Below, one piece after another: positions 37,539 to 44,478 of a DNA stretch of 64,000 bases (positions are counted from its first letter, which is position 1; each line of letters begins with the position of its first letter). Origin of the DNA: Anaerolineae bacterium. Its GTDB lineage: Bacteria; Chloroflexota; Anaerolineae; Anaerolineales; UBA4823. The position numbers and the translations under genes are program-made. A model generated the notes under the pieces. That model had not been told where the DNA came from. It searched no databases and saw only the letters and a program-made list of their open reading frames with translations. The stretch lies in NCBI GenBank assembly GCA_003327455.1, contig QOQU01000011.1:1-64000 (forward strand), in the 5' to 3' direction.

Positions 37539-39440
37539 TCAATGACTGGTGACCTTTTTCAACGCTTTATCGAGCTTAAAGCGCGTCTGGGTCAGGAGCA
37601 ACATCTTATGCTGAAAGGACGGGTCTACAGCCGGCTCGTTTTCGGACGCCTCTTGCAGGGCAAAACGCAGGTAATCGATCTGCTGGTTCAGGCTGCGTTG
37701 GCGACGTTGCAGCACAGCGCGCAATAAGTCATCTAACAATCGGGAGAGGTTGCTTTCCAGTCCTCTGGTCTTCTCCAGAATTGTATCGGTGATTTCCAGC
37801 AACGGCAAGGAGAGCTGTTGAAGAACATACTGGAGGGGTTCAACCAGATCCTGTTCGAGGGACTCTTGAATTAGGCGCAAGAGGGTTTGATGTTCGGCGG
37901 AGGAGAAATCGGCGCTGGATAAGCGTTCCAAACCTTCTTCCTGCAGGGCGCGGTCTAGGCGGTAGAGTAAGTCGGGAAAGCGCAGCAAGAGACCCAGGAT
38001 ATGTTGCTCCAGGCTGAGCAAGCTTTGGGCGGGCGTGGCAACGGGCGGCGCCGCCGGAGGAGATGGTACCTGGCTCTTCTTTGGTCGCCGGACTGTCTTC
38101 TGGGTCGTCGCAAAGCTGGATAGCAAGGCGCGTTCATCCACCCGCAAAAGACGGGCAAGGCGTTGGAGATAAGTATCTCGCTCCAGCGGATTGGGAATTT
38201 CGCGGATCAAAGGCAACACCTGGTTGGCAATTTCATTCTTTTGCTTGGGGTCATTCAAATCTCTTTGGGCTGCCAGGGTTTCCATGACGTGGACGACAAT
38301 CGGTTGGGCGGCGGCGATCAATTGCTCCCACTGTTGCGGGTCTTTTTGCACCACTTCATCCGGGTCGAGACCGGCGGGGAGCGTAGCCACGCGGATATCG
38401 GCTTGCAGGCGCGCTTCAAAGCGCAACAAACCATGGCTATCGAAAAACAGCTCCTGGCTGTGGTCCATTGCCTGGCGGGCGACTTCCAGGCCGCGCAGAG
38501 TGGCTTTCTCGCCGGCTGCATCGGCATCCAATGCCAGAACCACGCGTTTGGTATAGCGTTTCAGCAGAAAAAGCTGTTGTTCGGTGAGCGCGGTGCCCAT
38601 GGGGGAGATCACGTTGGTGAAACCCGCCTGATGCAGCGCCAGCACATCCAGATAGCCCTCCACCAACACCGCCTGATCGGCTTCCCGAATTGCTCGCCGG
38701 GCGCTATCCAGTCCATACAGCAGGCGACCCTTGTCAAACAGCGGCGTTTGGGGAGAGTTCAGGAATTTCGGCACATCGTTCGGATCGAGAATGCGCGCTC
38801 CAAAACCGGCCATGCGCCCTTGAGCATCTCGAATCGGGATCATAACGCGGTGGCGAAAGCGGTCATGCAGGCGACCCTCCTGCCCCTCGCTGAGCAATCC
38901 AACCTGCAACAAATCCTGCGGATCAGCCCCTTTGGCGGTAAAATGTTGCAGCAAGGCGTCCCAACGGTTCGGGGCATAGCCGATGCCAAAAGCCTCCAGC
39001 GTATCGTCGCGCAAGCCTCGCCCGCGCAGATACTCCAGGGCTTGCCTGCCAGACTCGGTGTTCACCAACTGATGGCGGTAAAAGGTCACGGCGTCTTCCA
39101 GTAAGGCGCGCAGGCTTTCGTGTTCGTCGCGTTCGGCAGCTTCCTGAGGCGTGAACGGCTTGAGGGTTACGCCGGCTTTTTGGGCGAGGATTTGCAAAGC
39201 CTGCGAAAAATCCACCCCTTCTTTTTTCATCACAAATGCAAAGATGTCGCCGCCCTCGTTACACTGCCCGAAGCAACGCCAGGTGCCGCTCTCGGGGAAA
39301 ACTACAAAGGCTGGGGTGCGCGTGTTGCTATGAAAAGGACAAAAACCAATATAGTTCTTGCCTGTGCGCCGTAAGCTCACACTTTCAGAGATGAGATCGA
39401 CAATATCCAACCGCGATTTGATTTCTTCGATTACCGACAT
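37539..39440 (-). CDS. dnaG: DNA primase
   Basis: The 633-residue protein makes RNA primers at the replication fork. I start it at MSVIEEIKSRLDIVDLI, the usual N-terminus; a longer reading would add 14 residues not found in the family. The CHC2 zinc site is CPFHSNTRTPAF with CFGQCNEGGD. The Toprim catalytic core shows AVLVEGYLDVLALHQAG, MGTALTEQQ and VLALDADAAGEKATLRG, with the metal-binding acidic residues. A C-terminal helical domain for DnaB contact follows residue 440. It heads a dnaG-rpoD operon. A perfect -10 box lies 7 nt before the ATG. Confidence 0.96.
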   Translation of the reverse strand: MSVIEEIKSRLDIVDLISESVSLRRTGKNYIGFCPFHSNTRTPAFVVFPESGTWRCFGQCNEGGDIFAFVMKKEGVDFSQALQILAQKAGVTLKPFTPQEAAERDEHESLRALLEDAVTFYRHQLVNTESGRQALEYLRGRGLRDDTLEAFGIGYAPNRWDALLQHFTAKGADPQDLLQVGLLSEGQEGRLHDRFRHRVMIPIRDAQGRMAGFGARILDPNDVPKFLNSPQTPLFDKGRLLYGLDSARRAIREADQAVLVEGYLDVLALHQAGFTNVISPMGTALTEQQLFLLKRYTKRVVLALDADAAGEKATLRGLEVARQAMDHSQELFFDSHGLLRFEARLQADIRVATLPAGLDPDEVVQKDPQQWEQLIAAAQPIVVHVMETLAAQRDLNDPKQKNEIANQVLPLIREIPNPLERDTYLQRLARLLRVDERALLSSFATTQKTVRRPKKSQVPSPPAAPPVATPAQSLLSLEQHILGLLLRFPDLLYRLDRALQEEGLERLSSADFSSAEHQTLLRLIQESLEQDLVEPLQYVLQQLSLPLLEITDTILEKTRGLESNLSRLLDDLLRAVLQRRQRSLNQQIDYLRFALQEASENEPAVDPSFQHKMLLLTQTRFKLDKALKKVTSH

Positions 39441-39447
39441 CTTTTTT

Positions 39448-39453
39448 ATTATA
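39448..39453 (-). promoter_or_regulatory. Perfect -10 box close to the dnaG start
   Basis: TATAAT on the minus strand is followed by AAAAAAG and then the dnaG ATG. Transcription from it would start at or next to the first base of the start codon, giving a leaderless mRNA. No good -35 box is visible at 17 nt. Confidence 0.4.
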
Positions 39454-39538
39454 CATTCATCTTCCCTACATACCTGCTTCACAATTTCTTAACAGGGTTT
39501 CGTTAGAATGAAAGGCATGAGAACTCGTTCCCTTGAAC

Positions 39539-39812
39539 CTCTCCCCTCGCCCTGCGGGAGAGGGATCGGGGGTGAGGGGCTCTCTCCTCACCCGCCGAGG
39601 CGTCTGAACGCTTTGGTTTTTATCCCTCACCCTAACCCTCTCCCTAAGGGAGAGGGAATGCGTCCCCCCTCGCCCTGCGGGAGAGGGGTCGGGGGTGAGG
39701 GGCTCTCTCCTCACCCGCCGAGGCGCCTGAACGCTTTGGTTTTTATCCCTCACCCTAACCCTCTCCCTAAGGGAGAGGGAATCAAACTCCCCTCGCCCTG
39801 CGGGAGAGGGCT
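39539..39812. repeat. Palindromic repeat cluster 6
   Basis: The cluster contains a near-perfect tandem duplication: a block of CCCCTCGCCCTGCGGGAGAG, a GAGGGGCTCTCTCCTCACCC piece, CTGAACGCTTTGGTTTTTAT and CCCTCTCCCTAAGGGAGAGG occurs twice with a period of about 130 bp. It fills the space between dnaG and the DUF4405 gene. Confidence 0.9.
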
Positions 39813-39843
39813 GATATCCAATAAAAAAATATGGAGGTAATCC

Positions 39844-40377
39844 ATGACGCTGAAAAACTTTCTCCTGGATATTTTGCTCTTTGTGGCTGTGCTGATTGCT
39901 TTCGAGCCACGCCTGAGCGGCATCCCGATTCACGAATGGCTGAGCCTGGCTTTGGGCATCACCCTGCTGGTCCACCTGCTCTGGCATTGGGATTGGATTA
40001 TCAACGTTGGTAAACGCTACTTCAAACGGCTGTTTCACCTCTCGCGGCTCAAGTTTGTCGTCGATCTCCTGTTCCTGATCGCGTTTGTGACCGTCATGGT
40101 GAGCGGTCTCTTGATCTCGCGCAGCATCTTGCCGCTCTTTGGAATTCAGACCGACCACCGTTCGATCTGGCGGGTGCTTCATTCGCTCTCAGCCGATCTG
40201 AGTTTGTTGTTCCTGGCGATTCATCTCGGCTTGAATTGGGATTGGATCGTCTGCACGCTGAAACGCTATGTGTGGACGCCGCTCCGTCAGGGTTTGAGCG
40301 GTCTATCGCCCAGAATGAAGAACGAGGCAGAGGTCTGTCCCCAACCTGTTGAAGAAACCCATCGGAGGCTACCATGA
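39844..40377 (+). CDS. DUF4405-type membrane protein (cytochrome b561-like)
   Basis: The 177-residue protein has four hydrophobic helices: LLDILLFVAVLIAF, WLSLALGITLLVHLLWHW, FVVDLLFLIAFVTVMVSGLLI and LSADLSLLFLAIHLGLNW. Paired His residues in helix 2 (LVHLLWHWDW) and helix 4 (LAIHLGLNWDW) match the DUF4405 pattern and could bind heme, as in b-type cytochromes. The tail after residue 145 is cytoplasmic. AGGTAA precedes the ATG. Its stop overlaps the start of the next gene (ATGA), so the two products probably act together at the membrane. The role is unknown; electron transfer is a guess from the His pattern. Confidence 0.75.
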   Translation: MTLKNFLLDILLFVAVLIAFEPRLSGIPIHEWLSLALGITLLVHLLWHWDWIINVGKRYFKRLFHLSRLKFVVDLLFLIAFVTVMVSGLLISRSILPLFGIQTDHRSIWRVLHSLSADLSLLFLAIHLGLNWDWIVCTLKRYVWTPLRQGLSGLSPRMKNEAEVCPQPVEETHRRLP

Positions 40378-40850
40378 AAACCATCTTGCGTCTAAGCATC
40401 ATTGTTCTGGTAATCGTCTTGATCGGCGTCGGGATTGTTGCCTTCTTCGAGAATCCCACCATCCAAAACTGGTTGGGGCTGGAGGCTGCTGCGGGGCGCG
40501 GCGGCGGGATTGCCGAAGCGGGCAGTGGTTTGTTCGAGGGGCAAGGCGCTGGACCCGGCTGGAGAGGCGGCGGACAGGGGCAAGGTTTCGGCGCCGGGCG
40601 TGGTGAGGGGGCTGGAGTTGGGCGTGGAATAGGGCAAGGTGATGGCGGCGGAGCTGGCTGGGGCGCCAGGCGAGGTGAACACCTTGACGAATTCCCCTCC
40701 GGCGCCGGCTGGTTGGGACTGCTGGGAGTCCTCTTGCGCCTGGTGATCCTGATGGCTCTGGTGGTTGCTCTGGTCAAAATTGGGCGTTGGATCGGGCGCA
40801 AATTCAAGTCCAATGGAGGGATGCCAGCCCAGGATGCCAGCCCTTCGTAG
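40374..40850 (+). CDS. Glycine-rich membrane protein of unknown function
   Basis: The 158-residue product has one helix at each end (SIIVLVIVLIGVGIVAFF and LLGVLLRLVILMALVVALV) and between them about 65 residues very rich in Gly, with Ala, Arg and Gln (RGGGQGQGFGAGRGEGAGVG). The end is basic (GRWIGRKFKS). I recognise no family. The coupling by ATGA to the DUF4405 gene suggests that it is a small accessory subunit. The central segment is probably disordered or flexible; the G+C-rich codons make it long in several frames, but the frame with two membrane helices and a coupled start is the real one. Confidence 0.65.
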   Translation: MKTILRLSIIVLVIVLIGVGIVAFFENPTIQNWLGLEAAAGRGGGIAEAGSGLFEGQGAGPGWRGGGQGQGFGAGRGEGAGVGRGIGQGDGGGAGWGARRGEHLDEFPSGAGWLGLLGVLLRLVILMALVVALVKIGRWIGRKFKSNGGMPAQDASPS

Positions 40851-40874
40851 CCGCTTTGCGGTTATAATTCGGAT

Positions 40875-41384
40875 ATGGGAATCGAATCGGATCAGATTAA
40901 ACAAAGGGATTGGAGCGGCGCCTTACAGCGCCGCCCATTTCTGGACGAAGCCGTAACCGAGTTCCGCAAGTTTCAGCGCTATGGACGTCCGTTTGCCTTC
41001 TTGATTCTCGATATCGATGAATGGCAAGCCTTCAACCAGCGCACTTCGCCGCAAACAGCCGATGCAGTGCTGAAGCAACTCGTGGCAGCCTTGACGCAAA
41101 TGCTGCGCGAGCATGATCGGATAGGGCGGCTGGGCGGCGATGAGTTCGGAGTACTGCTTCTGGAAACCGACCATCAGGCGGCCCTGCGCACGGCGGAGCG
41201 CATTCGTCAGGATTGCGCTGCGCTGATCTTCAATTTCGAGGAACAAAATTACACCCTCACCCTCAGCATCGGTGGCAGCCTGCCGCGCAGCGAGGATACC
41301 TCTTTTGAAAAAGTTTTCTTGCGCGCCGATCAGGCTCTGCAGCGGGCAAAACAAAATGGACGCAACCGCGTGGAAATCGATTGA
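40875..41384 (+). CDS. Stand-alone GGDEF diguanylate cyclase
   Basis: The 169-residue protein is a single GGDEF domain that should make cyclic di-GMP from GTP. The active-site motif is RLGGDEFGVLL, and the metal site FLILDIDEW lies about 70 residues earlier. An inhibitory site of RxxD form (REHD) stands five residues before GGDEF, the position used for product feedback. LSIGGSLPRSEDTSFEKVFLRADQALQRAKQNGRNRV is the family-typical end, here in sequence parts. No sensor or membrane domain is attached. It follows the glycine-rich gene by 24 bp and could be co-transcribed with it. Confidence 0.88.
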   Translation: MGIESDQIKQRDWSGALQRRPFLDEAVTEFRKFQRYGRPFAFLILDIDEWQAFNQRTSPQTADAVLKQLVAALTQMLREHDRIGRLGGDEFGVLLLETDHQAALRTAERIRQDCAALIFNFEEQNYTLTLSIGGSLPRSEDTSFEKVFLRADQALQRAKQNGRNRVEID

Positions 41385-41414
41385 GAAGAGGAAAGCAGGG
41401 CTTTCGCCTTTCGA

Positions 41415-42512
41415 TCAGGGGGGAAGAATGGTAAAGCTGGTGTAGTGATAAGCGATCTTATCTTGATATAGACCCAGCGTGTCACTGCCGTTTTCAACCC
41501 GCCCGCGCGGCGAAACGGCGCGCCAGCTAAACCAGCGTGCGCTCCCCTGCCCACTGTAAGCCAGGTGGGTAAAGGTGGCTTCGGGCAAAAGCTGGTTGAG
41601 CAGGCTCTCGTACCAGGCGCGCAGGGCATTCAACCCCTGAATGGTGCGGGCGGCGTTGACATGCACCGCATCCGAGAGATAGAGGGCGAGGACGGCGTCG
41701 ACATTGCGGGAGTTCAGGGCGTTGATCAAGACCTGGCTGATGTCGGCTGACGGCGGGGTATAAGACCAGGGGTAATCGCGGATGAACTTCCACACATCGG
41801 GCAGATATTTGCGCGTGTTCGACCACTCCCAAAAGCTGGCGGCGCTCAAGCCCAGGCTTTGGGCGGTGGTGAGAAAGTCCAGCACTTCCGTGGGGCTGGC
41901 TGCCCAACTGCCACTGCGATAGGCAGCGCCAACCGGCAGGATGGGGCGGAAAGGAGTCAGAGCTTGAAATTCCATCACCGAACGGCGCAACTGATCGGCG
42001 GGGTTGTGCGCCTGCTCCCAGTAAACCTGAGGCATGTTGTAGTCGCACGCCTCCAGAAATTCCTGCCAGGGCACCTGAGGGTGGTAGGTTGGATAGCGAT
42101 AGGAACACAAGGCAATCGGGAAGGCAGGATAGGCGCTGCGCAGGCGTTTCATAAAGGTGCGCGCCGCCACGTCCTTGCCGGGTTGTTTAAATTCCCCTTC
42201 CACATCCAGAGCATAGCCATCCAGACCCAGTTGCCCGATGCGCTGGATGGCTTTATCGGCTTCGCTGACCGGCTCGTTGCCATAGATGTAGTGCCAGCCC
42301 CAGCATTGGATGCCCTTTTTGCGCAGGGCAGTGATCAGGGGCGGCACCAGGTCAACGTTATTGACGATGTTGTAGCTATAGGCGCCATCGGCAACTTTGA
42401 TCAAGACATAAGTAAAGTTTGCCTGTTGCGCCAGATTAGCAATGGCGTTGACATCGCCGTTTTCACATGTCCAGATGCGCCAGATAAAATAGCCTTTGCC
42501 TTGCAACGTCAT
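41415..42512 (-). CDS. GH25-like TIM-barrel protein with C-terminal NTF2-like domain
   Basis: The 365-residue protein has an N-terminal barrel of about 245 residues. Segments YVLIKVADGAYSYN, GIQCWGWHYIYGNEP, GYALDVEGEF and YNMPQVYWEQ resemble the strands of glycoside hydrolase family 25 and related barrels, with acidic residues at DVEGE near the centre. Residues 255-365 form a SnoaL/NTF2-like fold (DISQVLINALNSRNVDAVLALYLSDAVHV). No signal peptide is present, which is odd for a wall hydrolase. It is last in an operon with an LCP protein and a LysM protein, so a role in the cell envelope is likely, but a catalytic function is unproven. Confidence 0.65.
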   Translation of the reverse strand: MTLQGKGYFIWRIWTCENGDVNAIANLAQQANFTYVLIKVADGAYSYNIVNNVDLVPPLITALRKKGIQCWGWHYIYGNEPVSEADKAIQRIGQLGLDGYALDVEGEFKQPGKDVAARTFMKRLRSAYPAFPIALCSYRYPTYHPQVPWQEFLEACDYNMPQVYWEQAHNPADQLRRSVMEFQALTPFRPILPVGAAYRSGSWAASPTEVLDFLTTAQSLGLSAASFWEWSNTRKYLPDVWKFIRDYPWSYTPPSADISQVLINALNSRNVDAVLALYLSDAVHVNAARTIQGLNALRAWYESLLNQLLPEATFTHLAYSGQGSARWFSWRAVSPRGRVENGSDTLGLYQDKIAYHYTSFTILPP

Positions 42513-42534
42513 CGTTTGATCTCGCGTTGGGCGT

Positions 42535-43614
42535 TCATTTGCCGCCTACCACCTGTTTGACCAGTTTGCGGATAGCGGTTTCGTTGGGCAACAGCACCAT
42601 TGCCCCACCCGGTGTGATATAGTCATACGCCATCTCCGGAGTGATAAAGTAATGCTTGATGCGCGAGCGGTCCAGGGCAACCTGGGCTGCTATCGGCAAG
42701 AGAGCCAGGCCATCTTCGAATTTCAGATTGGTGATGACAGCCTTCTTGTAGGCTTTATAAAACTCCGGCGCGCGGCTGAGGGCATCCAGGCTGATAAACT
42801 TCTCGAACAGGGCCAGCAAGACCTCTTGCTGGCGGCGATTACGGGCAAAATCATTGGAGGTCTTGCGCGAGCGCACGTACCACAGCGCCATATCGGCATC
42901 CATGTGCACTTTGCCTTTGGGGATCGTGATCCAACCTTTGCCGGGGTATTTGTCATAAAGAGGCTGGCTCACCTTGACATCAAGACCGCCCAAATCATCC
43001 ACGATACGCTTAAAGGAGCGAAAGTTGATCAGGGCATAGTGGGTGGGTTTCACGCCGAAATTCTGTTGCATTGTGGCAGCCAGACCTTCGAAGCCGCCAT
43101 GTTGCCAGGCAACATTAATCCGATCCTGCGTCCAGCCCGGGATATAGACAAACAAATCGCGCGGAAATGACAGAACATGAACCATTCCTTTCTGGATGTC
43201 GATGCTCACCAGGATAATCGTATCCGTGCGGAACAGGGTGCCCCCCGGGCGGCGGTCAGAACCGAGCAGCAGGATATTCAACCGTTTGGGCAGGTTCTCA
43301 AGCGGCTCAGCGGGCGCAAAGGTGGTTTGCGGCAGCGGCGTTTCCAAAGGCGCTGGCGGTGTGGCGCTGGGTTCGGGGGTAAAGGTCGGGATTGCAGTGG
43401 GGGTGATCACCGGTGTCGGCGGCAACGGCTGGAAGGGCGTCGGACTGGGGGTAACGTTGAGCTGTTGGGCGCTTGCCATCTCGATTGAGGAATGTTGCGC
43501 CAGCCCTTCGGTGAGCGGAGGCAAGAAAGAGGCAAGGTTGGGCAACGTACAGCCGCTCAGAAAGAGCGCCAAAAGAAAAAGGTGGAGGAAGAGACGATAC
43601 GGTTTGTTCATCAA
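42535..43614 (-). CDS. LytR-CpsA-Psr (LCP) family protein
   Basis: The 359-residue protein begins with a lipoprotein-like signal (LFLHLFLLALFLSGC, lipobox LSGC) and a Pro/Thr linker. The LCP domain starts NILLLGSDRRPGGTLFRTDTIILVSID in two overlapping parts, and continues VLSFPRDLFVYIPGW, RINVAWQHGGFEGLAATM, INFRSFKRIVDDLGGLDV and LWYVRSRKTSNDFARNRRQQEVL. The Arg and Asp residues that bind the pyrophosphate lipid are present. LCP enzymes attach polymers to wall or other envelope acceptors. Which polymer is used in this phylum is not known. An alternative start one codon later is equally good. Confidence 0.92.
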   Translation of the reverse strand: MMNKPYRLFLHLFLLALFLSGCTLPNLASFLPPLTEGLAQHSSIEMASAQQLNVTPSPTPFQPLPPTPVITPTAIPTFTPEPSATPPAPLETPLPQTTFAPAEPLENLPKRLNILLLGSDRRPGGTLFRTDTIILVSIDIQKGMVHVLSFPRDLFVYIPGWTQDRINVAWQHGGFEGLAATMQQNFGVKPTHYALINFRSFKRIVDDLGGLDVKVSQPLYDKYPGKGWITIPKGKVHMDADMALWYVRSRKTSNDFARNRRQQEVLLALFEKFISLDALSRAPEFYKAYKKAVITNLKFEDGLALLPIAAQVALDRSRIKHYFITPEMAYDYITPGGAMVLLPNETAIRKLVKQVVGGK

Positions 43615-43707
43615 GCCATCAGGATTGCAAGAAGGATACCATTTTTTCTGCCCAATGAGGCTGAAAGGCTGCTCGCGCGGGCGATTTTCCCATTCGGGCT
43701 GTACCCT

Positions 43708-44478
43708 TCATGGGGCAGCGGTCGGCAGGGGGGTGATGACGATCGGCGTCACCCCAGGACCTGAGGGCGGGGTTGGTTTCGGTGCCTTGGGGGTGGCGGT
43801 AGGCAGTTTGCCCTGAGGCAAACGCGGGACATACAGTTTTTGCCCGGCGCGCACGGTGGTGGAATTCCCCAGGCAGTTTGCCCATTGCAGTTGGGCCACT
43901 GAGGCGCCACTTTGAACGGCGATGCCATACAACGTATCGCCCTTCTGCACAGTATAGATCACCCAACCCGGTGGTGGCCCGCACTTTGCCGCCTTGCCCG
44001 GCTCGGTGGCTTTGGGTTTGCGCGGTTTCTCGGTTGCCGTGGCTGTTGGGGTGATGGTTGCCGGTGGCAGGTAGATCAGGCTGTTGGCGCTCAACTGTTC
44101 GGCGGTCAGGCAGTTCGCCTGTAGAATCTCTTCTGGACGGATACCATATTGAAGTGCAAGGCTATCCAGGTTGATTTCGCCCGTCAAGGTCACCTGCACC
44201 CAGCCGGTCGGGTAAGCACAGGTCGGGGTGGGCGATTCGGTGCTCGTAGCCGTCAGGGTTGGTGAAGGAGGAAAGGTTGGGCTTGGCAACACCTCCGAAA
44301 CTGTTTCGCTCTCGCCAGCCTGTTCGGGGGCAGGCGTAGGCTCAGCCGGTTCGTTGGCGCTCCTGTTCGGGCGAAGCAATCCGCCTTCGGTTAACGAAAG
44401 CACCAGGCTGCCCGTGACAACCACCAGAGAAATCATCCATAAACCGATCCCGATACCCCAACCGAGTTTTCCTTTCAT
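43708..44478 (-). CDS. Membrane-anchored protein with two LysM domains
   Basis: The 256-residue protein has an N-terminal anchor (IGIGLWMISLVVVTGSLVLSL) and a Pro/Thr/Glu-rich region. Two LysM modules follow: one near residues 95-140 (INLDSLALQYGIRPEEILQAN) and one near 175-220 (YTVQKGDTLYGIAVQSGASV, GQKLYVP), joined and ended by Thr/Pro linkers. LysM binds N-acetylglucosamine polymers. It starts inside the stop of the histidine-kinase-like gene (ATGA), so both are translated together and may sense and bind wall material. Confidence 0.87.
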   Translation of the reverse strand: MKGKLGWGIGIGLWMISLVVVTGSLVLSLTEGGLLRPNRSANEPAEPTPAPEQAGESETVSEVLPSPTFPPSPTLTATSTESPTPTCAYPTGWVQVTLTGEINLDSLALQYGIRPEEILQANCLTAEQLSANSLIYLPPATITPTATATEKPRKPKATEPGKAAKCGPPPGWVIYTVQKGDTLYGIAVQSGASVAQLQWANCLGNSTTVRAGQKLYVPRLPQGKLPTATPKAPKPTPPSGPGVTPIVITPLPTAAP

